A program made the position numbers and the translations under genes. Positions 42,866-52,500 of a stretch of 64,000 nucleotides of DNA are shown piece by piece (position 1 is the stretch's first letter; every line of letters begins with the position of its first letter). The DNA is from Actinokineospora iranica (GTDB lineage: Bacteria; Actinomycetota; Actinomycetes; Mycobacteriales; Pseudonocardiaceae), in assembly GCF_900101685.1 (NCBI RefSeq), contig NZ_FMZZ01000019.1, forward strand, positions 1-64,000. The letters run 5' to 3'. Below the pieces are notes generated by a model. It ran no database searches. It saw nothing but the letters and a program-made list of their open reading frames with translations, and was not told the DNA's origin.

Positions 42866-43867
42866 ATGCCTGAACTTGAGCTTCGCCACCTGCGGGCGAT
42901 CTGCGCGATCGCCGACGAGGGAAGCGTGTCCAAGGCGGCTGGCAGGCTCGGGGTCACCCAGCCCGCTCTTACCGCGCAGCTGAGGTCTATCGAGCGCCTG
43001 GTGGGCGGGGAGCTGTTCCGCCGCTCGTCCAACGGGAGCCTGCCGACCGAGCTGGGCCGCAGCGTCGTGCGCTCGGCGCGGGTCGTGCTGGACGACATGG
43101 CGGCCCTGGTCGCCTCGGCGCGCACGCACACCCGCAACCCGCCCGGGGCGCCGCTGGTGGTCGCGGCGAGCCCGATGCTGTTCGCCAGCGCCCTGATCGC
43201 CGAGGTGCGGGCGTGGGTGCGGTGCACGGGGGTGCGCACCGAGATCGACACCTCCGGGCCCGCGCTGCTGGACCTGATCGTGTCCAAGCAGGCCGACCTG
43301 GCGGTGTTCGAGCGGTTCGACGGCATGGAGCACCGGCCGCTGGGCGATGTCGAGGTCCGCACGATCGTCGAGGAGCCGCAGTTCGTCGCGTTGAGCTCCG
43401 ACAGCCCGCTGGCGGCCAGGCCGGAGGTGGACCTCGCCGACCTGGCCGACCTGGACTGGGTCGTCCCGCCGCCCGACCAGGACCCGATGCGGCTGCGGCT
43501 GCGGGCGGCCTGTGAGAAGGCGGGCTTCACGCCGAGGGTCACCCACCACGTCACCGAGAGCCGAACCGCCATGGCCCTCGCCGCGGCGGGGGCGGTCTGC
43601 CTGGCGCAGCCCGCGTCCCTGGGCGGTCCCGGTTTCGTCATCCGGCCCTTACGCGGGGCCGTCTTGCGCTTACCGGTCGTTCTGGTGACGCGTCTCGACG
43701 GCGTTCTTCGCGGTCGCGCGCACGAGGTCTTCGCGTGTGTCGCCCATGCTTACCGGTCGATCGTCGACCGCAACCCGACCTACGCCCGGTGGTGGGCCGA
43801 GCACCCCGAGGCGCATGTGGAAGTCGACGCGGCGTTGGCGCTACCGCGTCCCGGTAGGCGCTCTTAA
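42866..43867 (+). CDS. LysR-family transcription regulator
   Basis: 333 residues from the ATG at 42866. N-terminal winged helix: LELRHLRAICAIADEGSVSKAAGRLGVTQPALTAQLRSIERLVGGELFRRSSNG, then a substrate-binding domain (~92-300) with PLVVAASPMLFASALIAEVRAWV and ADLAVFERFDGMEHRPLGD. Converges on the thioesterase gene with a four-base overlap, so no clear divergent target gene exists. Two TTA leucine codons lie at 43649 and 43670 within an A/T-richer patch. Effector unknown. Confidence 0.9.
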   Translation: MPELELRHLRAICAIADEGSVSKAAGRLGVTQPALTAQLRSIERLVGGELFRRSSNGSLPTELGRSVVRSARVVLDDMAALVASARTHTRNPPGAPLVVAASPMLFASALIAEVRAWVRCTGVRTEIDTSGPALLDLIVSKQADLAVFERFDGMEHRPLGDVEVRTIVEEPQFVALSSDSPLAARPEVDLADLADLDWVVPPPDQDPMRLRLRAACEKAGFTPRVTHHVTESRTAMALAAAGAVCLAQPASLGGPGFVIRPLRGAVLRLPVVLVTRLDGVLRGRAHEVFACVAHAYRSIVDRNPTYARWWAEHPEAHVEVDAALALPRPGRRS

Positions 43868-44331
43868 GCCTCTTGTTTGGCCTTGTTCGGTCGCAGTGTC
43901 CAGACGACGGTCATCTCGGCGGTGGTCACGCCGTGCGCGTCGCGGATCGTGCACTCCACGGCGAACTCCGGGCGGGTTCCCGCGTCGAGTTCGGCGATGA
44001 CCTCGGCGGCGGGCCTGGTCAGCACCGCCGCCGCGGTCAGCGGGCCCAGGGCGAGCTTGCGGTAGCGGATCTCGGAGGTGACCACCAGCGGCGTCGCCCG
44101 GCCCAGTTCCGCGGCGAACGAGGCCAGTCCGACCGCCCCGGACGCGGTCTCCGCCAGCCCGAACATCACCGCGGCGTGCGGCCCGCCGACGTGGTTGCGC
44201 TGCCCCTCGACGTCGGGCAGCCTGCACACCACCCGGTCCGCCGCGACCTCGGTGAACTCCACGCCCGCCGTCGCCACCCAGGGGACGGTCTTCTTCATCA
44301 TGTCGGCGACCCAGCCGTAGTCAGTGCTCAT
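43864..44331 (-). CDS. Hotdog-fold thioesterase-like protein (DUF4442/PaaI)
   Basis: 155 residues from the ATG at 44331 (GTG/ATG options up to 44340). Hotdog signature EGQRNHVGGPHAAVMFGLAETASGAVGLASF, with the Asn-His-x-Gly-Gly and following helix, and strands TPLVVTSEIRYRKLALGPLTAAA and EFAVECTIRDAHGVTTAEMTVVWTLRP. Probably hydrolyses or binds an acyl-CoA; substrate unknown. Divergent from the glyA riboswitch. Confidence 0.82.
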   Translation of the reverse strand: MSTDYGWVADMMKKTVPWVATAGVEFTEVAADRVVCRLPDVEGQRNHVGGPHAAVMFGLAETASGAVGLASFAAELGRATPLVVTSEIRYRKLALGPLTAAAVLTRPAAEVIAELDAGTRPEFAVECTIRDAHGVTTAEMTVVWTLRPNKAKQEA

Positions 44332-44383
44332 GCCGCGCACATTACTCGTCAGTAACTTATTCTGGTCAAGATGTTATGCTGTC

Positions 44384-44470
44384 GCCGAGTCGTGACTGGC
44401 GTGTTCGGGTGGGCATAACCACCGGGGAGCGGCGAGAGCGGATGAGGCACCGGACGCCTGGGTGCTCCCG
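44384..44470 (+). promoter_or_regulatory. ZTP (pfl) riboswitch upstream of glyA
   Basis: The leader carries the conserved ZTP aptamer parts in order: gagtcgtgactggcg (44387-44401), gggtggg...ccaccggggagcg (44407-44432), a variable linker, and the 3' pseudoknot partner ccggacgcctgggtgc (44450-44465). ZTP/ZMP accumulates when 10-formyl-THF is short, and this class controls one-carbon genes. Control of glyA (serine to 5,10-methylene-THF) fits. The switch is probably translational or terminates before the GAGGAG ribosome site at 44494. Confidence 0.88.
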
Positions 44471-44505
44471 GCCGATGGACGCCGCACGCTCCCGAGGAGA
44501 CCGCC

Positions 44506-45762
<1,257 letters not shown>

Positions 45763-45764
45763 CC

Positions 45765-45824
45765 GGCTGAATCGACCGACGTAAGGCTGGATTGACCGAT
45801 GTAAGGCTGGATTGACCGATGTAA
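45765..45824 (+). repeat. Three tandem 20-bp repeats after glyA
   Basis: Copy 1 (45765-45784) ggctgaatcgaccgacgtaa; copies 2 and 3 (45785-45804 and 45805-45824) are identical to each other, ggctggattgaccgatgtaa. They begin two bases after the glyA stop and run into the terminator stem. Low-GC for this genome. Confidence 0.9.
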
Positions 45825-45827
45825 GAC

Positions 45828-45860
45828 AGTGCCCCGGCGCTCGGTGAGCGCCGGGGCACT
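45828..45860 (+). terminator. Terminator hairpin of glyA
   Basis: Perfect 14-bp GC-rich stem (45828-45841 with 45847-45860), five-base loop. No T run follows, as is common for actinobacterial hairpin terminators. Confidence 0.7.
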
Positions 45861-45932
45861 GCGCGTGGTGGGGGCCGGGTCACAGGTAATTGAGTTGCTG
45901 CGCGACCCCCAAAAAGCGCATGCTTGTATCGA

Positions 45933-45944
45933 CCAACTAATTGG
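45933..45944. promoter_or_regulatory. Palindrome likely to be the MarR operator
   Basis: ccaactaattgg (CCAA-ctaa-TTGG) lies 25 bases before the marR-type start, in an A/T-rich patch overlapping where the promoter should be. MarR repressors with a linked exporter usually bind such a palindrome in their own promoter. Binding not shown. Confidence 0.5.
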
Positions 45945-45969
45945 ATGATGCACGCAACTCGGAGGTCGC

Positions 45970-46509
45970 ATGGTCGCGCCACACTGGGCGCCATCGGGTG
46001 ACGCGCCCGCTGCCGATCTCAGTCAGGAAGACATCGAGAAGGGCCAGCGCCTCGCGTCGGTCCTGTTCGCCTTCGGCAAGCAACAGGCCACTGTCGCCGC
46101 CCGGATGAGCAAAGCGGGCGTGGACCGCTCCTCGATCGTCCTGCTCAAGACTCTCGTCGCGCTGGGCCCGAGCCGCTCCAGCGCGCTCGCGGGCGCCGTC
46201 CACTCCGACCCGTCGACCGTGAGCCGCCAGGTGGCGGCCATGGTCAAGGACGGGCTCCTCGAACGCCGCGCCGACCCCGAGGACGGCCGCGCCAGCCTGC
46301 TCGCCGTCACCCCGGCGGGCATGGCCCTGCTTGAGGAGCAACGCGCCCGGTTCGCGCTCTCGCTGGCCCGCATGGTCGGCCACTGGGACCCCGCCGACCT
46401 CGACACCTTCGTCGGGCTGTTCGAGCGGTTCCTCGCCGACCACGAGAAACACATGCCCACGCTGATCACCGAATGCGCCAGATCGGCGCGTTCCGAAGGG
46501 GGACATTGA
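45970..46509 (+). CDS. MarR-family regulator
   Basis: 179 residues. Winged-helix core: VDRSSIVLLKTLVALGPSRSSALAGAVHSDPSTVSRQVAAMVKDGLLERRADPEDGRASLLAVTPAGMALLEEQR, the standard MarR recognition helix and DxRxS/A wing. ATG follows CGGAGG. The stop overlaps the ATG of the MFS transporter (TGATG), so it very likely represses that exporter and itself through the palindrome upstream. Confidence 0.93.
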   Translation: MVAPHWAPSGDAPAADLSQEDIEKGQRLASVLFAFGKQQATVAARMSKAGVDRSSIVLLKTLVALGPSRSSALAGAVHSDPSTVSRQVAAMVKDGLLERRADPEDGRASLLAVTPAGMALLEEQRARFALSLARMVGHWDPADLDTFVGLFERFLADHEKHMPTLITECARSARSEGGH

Positions 46510-48155
46510 TGTCAGCACCGGTTTCGGATGCCGCACCAGGGCAGCTGAGCCACCGGCAGATCATGACCGTCCTATCCGGCCTGCTGCTGGGAATGCTGCT
46601 CGCCGCGCTCGACCAGACGATCATGGCCTCGGCGATGAAGACCATCGCCGACCAGCTCAACGGCCAGACCATCCAGGCCTGGGCCACCACGGCCTACCTG
46701 ATCACCGCGACCATCTCCACCCCGCTCTACGGCAAGCTGTCCGACATCTTCGGGCGCAAGCCGATGTACCTGACCGCGATCTCGTTCTTCCTCGTGGGAT
46801 CGGTGCTGTCCGGCATCGCGAACACGATGTACGAGCTTGCCGCTTACCGCGCGGTGCAGGGCCTGGGCGCGGGCGGTCTCATGTCGCTGGCGCTGGCGAT
46901 CATCGCCGACCTGGTCTCGCCGCGGGAGCGCAGCAAGTACCAGGGCTACTTCATGGGCGTCTGGGGGCTGTCCAGTGTGGCCGGTCCGGTCGTCGGCGGG
47001 TTCTTCGCGGGCCTGAGCGACTTCGCGGGCATCGAGGGCTGGCGCTGGGTGTTCCTGCTGAACGTGCCGATCGCGCTGGTCGCGCTGGCGGTCGTCGCCC
47101 GCTACCTCAACGTCCCGCACCGCAAGGTCCCGCAGAAGGTCGACTACTGGGGCGCCATCTCGCTCACCGTCGGCCTGGTCCCGCTGCTGGTCGTGGCCGA
47201 ACAGGGCCGGGAATGGGGCTGGGGCTCCGGGCGCGCGCTCACCATGTACGTCGTCGGGGTCGTGGGGCTCGTGGTGTTCGTCTTCGTGCAGAAGCGGATG
47301 GGCGACGCGGCGCTGCTGCCGCTGCGGCTGTTCCGCCGCTCCACCTTCGCCCTGACCAACGTCGTCAACTTCATCCTCGGCGTCGGCATGTTCGGCATGA
47401 TGATGTCGCTGCCGCTGTACCTGCAGATCGTCAAGGGCGCATCGCCGACCGAGTCCGGCCTGATGACCCTGCCGCTCACCTTCGGCATCCTCGCCGCGGC
47501 CATGGGCAGTGGGGCGCTGATCTCCAAGACCGGACGCTACCGCGTCTACCCGATCGTCGGTCTGGCCGCGATGGCAGGCGCGTTGTTCCTGTTCGCCCAG
47601 ATCGGCGTCGACACTCCACTGTGGTCGACCATGCTGATCATGGTGCTGGCAGGCGCCGGGCTCGGCCTGTGCATGCAGACCCTGATCCTGGCCATCCAGA
47701 ACGACGTGCCGGTCAAGGACATGGGCGTGGCGACATCGTCGGCGACCTTCTTCCGGTCCATCGGCGGCACGGTCGGCACAGCGGTGTTCCTGTCGATCCT
47801 GTTCACCGTGGTCGGCGACCGCATCAACGACGCGATCGCCTCGGCCCGCGGCGACGCGGCGTTCACCGCGGCGCTCGCGCAGAACCCCCAGTTCGCGCAG
47901 AGCCTCAGCGGCGGGATCGACCTGAACGACACGTCGTTCCTGAACACCATCGACCCGACGCTGGCCCGGCCGATCCTGACCGGGTTCTCCAGCTCGCTCG
48001 ACACGGTGTTCATGGTCGGCGGGTTCGTGACCCTGATCGCGTTCGCGCTGATCTGGCTGCTCAAGGAGGTGCCGCTCTCGACCAAGTCCGGCATCGAGCG
48101 CGTCGCCGACGAGGCGGCCGGAGCCGACCAGGCGCCCGAGCCAGCCCTGCGCTGA
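46509..48155 (+). CDS. DHA2-family multidrug MFS exporter (14 helices)
   Basis: 548 residues from the ATG at 46509 (an in-frame ATG at 46473 lies inside marR). Fourteen hydrophobic helices; DHA2 motifs LAALDQTIMASAMKTIADQL (motif D1), GKLSDIFGRKPMYL (motif A) and GVWGLSSVAGPVVGGFFAG (motif C of antiporters). QacA/EmrB-like proton-driven drug efflux is likely. Followed by a 15-bp terminator stem. Substrate unknown. Confidence 0.93.
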   Translation: MSAPVSDAAPGQLSHRQIMTVLSGLLLGMLLAALDQTIMASAMKTIADQLNGQTIQAWATTAYLITATISTPLYGKLSDIFGRKPMYLTAISFFLVGSVLSGIANTMYELAAYRAVQGLGAGGLMSLALAIIADLVSPRERSKYQGYFMGVWGLSSVAGPVVGGFFAGLSDFAGIEGWRWVFLLNVPIALVALAVVARYLNVPHRKVPQKVDYWGAISLTVGLVPLLVVAEQGREWGWGSGRALTMYVVGVVGLVVFVFVQKRMGDAALLPLRLFRRSTFALTNVVNFILGVGMFGMMMSLPLYLQIVKGASPTESGLMTLPLTFGILAAAMGSGALISKTGRYRVYPIVGLAAMAGALFLFAQIGVDTPLWSTMLIMVLAGAGLGLCMQTLILAIQNDVPVKDMGVATSSATFFRSIGGTVGTAVFLSILFTVVGDRINDAIASARGDAAFTAALAQNPQFAQSLSGGIDLNDTSFLNTIDPTLARPILTGFSSSLDTVFMVGGFVTLIAFALIWLLKEVPLSTKSGIERVADEAAGADQAPEPALR

Positions 48156-48164
48156 CCGATCAGC

Positions 48165-48200
48165 CGAACGGCCCCGCGCCCACCAGCGCGGGGCCGTTCG
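48165..48200 (+). terminator. Terminator hairpin after the MFS gene
   Basis: 15-bp perfect stem (48165-48179 with 48186-48200), six-base loop, ten bases after the stop codon; no strong T run. Confidence 0.75.
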
Positions 48201-48247
48201 CCCGCACCGTCTGTCATCCTTGAGACCGAAACACTCGGGGGTGAAGC

Positions 48248-48916
48248 GTGCGTGTCGTGCTGGCGATCTTCCTCGTGGGCGGTCTGGTGATCGCCCTGGC
48301 GCTGTCGGTCGGCATCGTCCGAGACCGCGACGCCGCGCAGCCGACCCCCACCGCCGAGACCCCCACCGGCGCGGCCGGATGCGAGGGGCCGGTCACCCTG
48401 ACCCAGCCGCCGCCCGACGTCGCCGCCCGCCTCACCCTCGCCTGGGACCGCGTCGACGGCTGGCTGCTGCGCCACGCCCCCGCCACCTCGGCCGCCTGGA
48501 ACCGCGCCGCCACCGACGCCGACCTGGTGACCCTGCAACGCGACATCGGGGTCATGCTGCCGCCGGAACTCGTCGCCACGCTCAAACGGCACAACGGCAC
48601 CCGCTCCGGCGGGTTCACCCTGCCGCCGTCCTACGACCTGCTCTCCGTCCGCGACATCCTCGCCACCGTCGGCACCGCGTGCGACACCGCGCAGGGGCGG
48701 TACGTCCCGGTGGCCCGCGACGCCACCGCGCTGCTCTTCCTCGACGAGCAGGGCCTCGGCCAGTACCCGGAGGAAGGCCCCCTCGAACCGCTCCCCGCGA
48801 CGCTTACCGACCTGGTCGAGCAAACCGCTGACCTGCTCGACGGTAAGGGCCCCCTCGCCGGTCGCTACCGGGCCGACGTCGACGCTGTCGGCATCCTGCG
48901 GTGGACCCGCACATAA
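48248..48916 (+). CDS. Exported or membrane-anchored SMI1/KNR4 (SUKH) family protein
   Basis: 222 residues, GTG start. One N-terminal hydrophobic segment (VVLAIFLVGGLVIALALSVGIV), then a SUKH-type domain: LTLAWDRVDGWLLRHAPATSAAWNRAATDADLVTLQRDIGVMLPPELVATLKRHNGT, the usual ExExLGxxLPxxYxxFLxxxNG pattern, ending in LTDLVEQTADLLDGKGPL. Soluble SUKH proteins are often immunity or regulatory proteins; membrane location here is unusual. No toxin gene is adjacent. Confidence 0.78.
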   Translation: MRVVLAIFLVGGLVIALALSVGIVRDRDAAQPTPTAETPTGAAGCEGPVTLTQPPPDVAARLTLAWDRVDGWLLRHAPATSAAWNRAATDADLVTLQRDIGVMLPPELVATLKRHNGTRSGGFTLPPSYDLLSVRDILATVGTACDTAQGRYVPVARDATALLFLDEQGLGQYPEEGPLEPLPATLTDLVEQTADLLDGKGPLAGRYRADVDAVGILRWTRT

Positions 48917-48920
48917 ACCA

Positions 48921-48951
48921 AACGCCCCACACCGTCCCGGTGTGGGGCGTT
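48921..48951. terminator. Bidirectional terminator between SUKH gene and ppa
   Basis: 12-bp perfect stem (48921-48932 with 48940-48951), seven-base loop, between two convergent stop codons, so it can serve both genes. Confidence 0.75.
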
Positions 48952-48966
48952 CGCCGTGCCATGACT

Positions 48967-49464
48967 TCAGTGCAGGGTGAGACCCGACTCCTTGAGCCGG
49001 TCGTAAGACCGCTGGATCTCGGCCTCGGCCTCGACCCGACCAACCCAGCTCGCGCCCTCGACGCTCTTGCCGGGCTCCAGGTCCTTGTAGACCTCGAAGA
49101 AGTGCTGGATCTCCAGGCGGTGGTACTCCGCCAGGTGGTGGATGTCGCGCAGGTGCTCGGTGCGCGGGTCGTGCGACGGGACACAGAGGACCTTGTCGTC
49201 GCCGCCCTTCTCGTCGGTCATCCGGAACATGCCGATGGCGCGCGAGCGGATCAGGCAGCCCGGGAACGTCGGCTCCATCACCAGGACCAGCGCGTCGAGC
49301 GGGTCGCCGTCCTCGCCGAGGGTGTTGTCCACGAAGCCGTAGTCGGCCGGGTACTGGGTCGCCGTGAAGAGGGTGCGGTCGAGTTTGATGCGCCCCGTCT
49401 CGTGATCCATTTCGTACTTGTTGCGATTCCCCTTGGGGATCTCGATGGTGACGTCGAACTCCAC
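48967..49464 (-). CDS. ppa: Soluble inorganic pyrophosphatase (family I)
   Basis: 165 residues, GTG start. Hydrolyses PPi in the cytoplasm. Signature [11 protein letters not shown] with the three catalytic Asp, [20 protein letters not shown], and [12 protein letters not shown]-terminus [20 protein letters not shown]. Orthologue of Rv3628, divergent from dacB as in mycobacteria (Rv3627c). The same chromosome region also carries the membrane pyrophosphatase. Confidence 0.97.
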   Translation of the reverse strand: MEFDVTIEIPKGNRNKYEMDHETGRIKLDRTLFTATQYPADYGFVDNTLGEDGDPLDALVLVMEPTFPGCLIRSRAIGMFRMTDEKGGDDKVLCVPSHDPRTEHLRDIHHLAEYHRLEIQHFFEVYKDLEPGKSVEGASWVGRVEAEAEIQRSYDRLKESGLTLH

Positions 49465-49590
49465 GCCGTCCCTCGCTCCTCTCGGCTGTCCTCGTTACGG
49501 CACTAGTGTGGACCACGGCATTGCGGAACCCCGCACCGATACCGACGGCGACGGGTGTGACGTTCGACCGCTGCCAGGGGAGGAAGACGC

Positions 49591-52500
49591 GTGCCCGAGC
49601 AGGACCAGCCCGTCGGGCAAGATCAGGACACGGTGCCGGGGCAACCTGGTGACCAGGGCAAACGTCCACCCACCGTGGACGACGCGACCCCAGCCTGGCC
49701 CGTGGCGGACGAGGCGCTCTGGCCCGCCCAGGACGACGACGAATCCGCGCCGCCCGACCCGGACGAGCCTGCGACACCGTCGCCGCTGGCGATACGTGAC
49801 GAGGCCCACGTCGCCGAGGCCCGCGACACGCCCGAAACCGCCACCACCCAGCCGGGTGAACCTGCCGAGCCCCCTTGGCCCACCACCGAAGCCGACGACC
49901 CGGACTCAGCGGATTCCGCCGACGCCCCCGAGACACCGCAGGCCACGGACGCGGAGGATTCGACTCCCGCCGAGCAGGCCTCCGCCGAGCGGGCACCAGC
50001 CGAGCCGGCACCTTCCGAGCCTGCCGAGCGGGCGCCCGTCGAGTCTGTTGAGCGGGCGCCCGCCGAATCGGTGGCCGCCGAGGCTGCCGAGCTGGCACCT
50101 GCCGAGTCTGCTGAGCGGGCACCTGCCGAGTTGGCGTCTGCCGAATCGGTGTTTGCCGAAGTCGCCGAGCGGGTGCCTGCCGAATCGGTGGCCGCCGAGG
50201 CTGCCGAGCTGGCACCTGCTGGGTCTGTCGAGCGGGTGCCTGCTGAGTCAGGTTCGGCGGAGTCGGAGTCCGTCGAGTCGGAGTCCGCCGAGCGGACGCC
50301 CGCCGAGGTCTCTGCCGGGTCCGCGGAGCAAGCGCCCGCTGAGTCTGCTGAGCGGACGCCTGCCGAACCCGCTGAGCGAATGCCTGCCGAGCCGGACTCA
50401 GTCGAGTCGGACTCAGCGGAGCCGGTGTCCGCTGAGTCGACGCCTTCGGCGTCTGCCGGGTCTGCCGAGCGGATGCCTGCTGAGTCAGGTTCAGCCGCGT
50501 CGGAGTCCGCCGCGCCGGTCTTTGCCGAGCAGGCCTCCGCTGAGCCGGGTTCCGCTGAGTCGGTGTCTGCCGAGGCGGACCAGGCCGAGCCGCCGCCCGC
50601 CGAGTCGGACACCGCGGAGGCGTTGTCCGCCGAGTCGGTGTCTGGCGAGCCGGAGCGGCCTGCCGAGCCCGAGACCCCGGCAGAACCCGAGACGCCCGTC
50701 GACAGTGGCGAGCCCGCCGCCGACGTGTCGAACGACGGCGAACCCGTGTCGGTCGAGGACGACCGTGAGCCGGACTCGGAGCTTTCCGCCGATCTGGCGG
50801 CGGTCGTGTCGGTCGAATCCGCGCCGGAGGCCGCTGCCGATCCCGAGCGCACTACCGAGCTTGCGACCGCGTCCTCGGCTGAACCCGAGGTTTCGCCCAG
50901 TGGCGAGCCGGAGTCTTCGGTCGATCCGGAGCAGCCGACTGCCGAGTCCGAGCCCGCAGCGCCTTCCGCAAGCGCGGAGACCATCTCGGCGACCGTTCCC
51001 ACCGTCCAGGAGGGCAGCGCTGACCCAGCGGATTCTTCGCCGGAACCAGAGCCCGAACCCGATGAGCAGCCAACGCTTTCCGACGAGCAGGAAAGCGAGC
51101 CCGCCGATTCCTGGTCGAGCTACCAGGAATCGGCGGACAGCACTGCCGAGCCGCTAACCCTCTTCGCGTCACCGGTCGACCCCGTCACCGATTCGCCCGC
51201 CGACTCCGATGCCGGTGCGACCGACGAGTTCACCCGACCCACCCCTGTGGACTCACCAGCGGGCTCCGTCGACTCGCCCGTTCAGTTCGCGGACACCGAC
51301 AACGCGCTGACGCTCTTCCCCGAGCCCGCCGATCAGCCGACCCGGTTCACCGAGGCGGTGGCTGATCACGCGGACTCGCCCACCCGGTTCGCCGAGCCGG
51401 AGGACGACGACCTCGGGCCGTCGACCCGTTTCGTGGAGTCGCCTGCCGAGCCTGTCGAGCTGGCGGATGATGGTTTTGATCCGTCGACGCGGTTCGCGGA
51501 GCCTGTCGGTTTTGCCGCGGATTCGTCTTCCGGTCTCGCCGAGCTGGATGGCGACGGTTTCGATTCGCCGACGCGGTTCGCGGAGCCTGTCGGTTCTGCC
51601 GCGGATTCGTCTTCCGGTCTCGCCGAGCTGGATGACGACGGCTTCGATCCGCCGACCCGGTTCGCCGCGCCCGTCGATCCGTTCGCCGAGTCGGAGCTGG
51701 CGGACGACGACCTTGAGCCGCCGACTCGCTACACCGCGCCGGTCGACCCGCCCACCCGCTTCACCGCGCCGGTCGACCGGACCGATGACGCTCCGACCCG
51801 CTTCACCGAGCGGCCCTTCGATGACGACGCGGGCAGCACCGTCCCCGCGCCCAAACCGCCCGTGCCACCGTCGCGCAGGCCGGACACCGGGCCACCGACC
51901 GGTGGTCGTCCGCCCGGCAACCTCCGGCCGCCGACGATCCGCCCCGGCCCGTCGGGCCGACCGCCGCAGCGCGGACCCCTCGGCCCCCGGCCCCACGGCC
52001 TGCCCTCGAACACCCCGCGCCCCGGCACGCCCGCCGACCGCACGCGGCCCGTCGGCTTCGTCGGCCCGAACGGCCCAGGGGACGGCAGCGGACCGGGCGG
52101 ACCAGGAACCGGCGGCCCACCAGCCGCCGACAGCGACGGTCACTCGACTACCCGTCGGCTGCCTGGGCAGGGCTCGGACGGCGGCTCGCCGCCCGCTGAT
52201 GGTCAGGGCAACGGCCATTCGGCCACTCGTCGGGATGTGCCCACGCCGGGGCGGAGCCCAGAGAACGGGTCGGGCGCTCCGCGTGATGGCCGGAGCAACG
52301 GTCACGCGACCATCCGCCAGGACGCGCCGGACACCGGGTTGGCAGGCCTGGGCAACGGCCACTCGGCGAACCGCGGGGACACGGCCGAGCGGGGCGCGGA
52401 GCGGACCCAGGTCATCAGCCTGCCCGCCATCCCCCGCGAGCCCGCCGACGAGTCGGACGAGCGGGCCATGCCGGAGCGGGTCGAGCCGCGGGAGCGGATC

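Noticed and set aside
45765-45824. CRISPR-like array after glyA
   Set aside because: The 20-bp repeats are directly adjacent with no spacers, and there are no cas genes.
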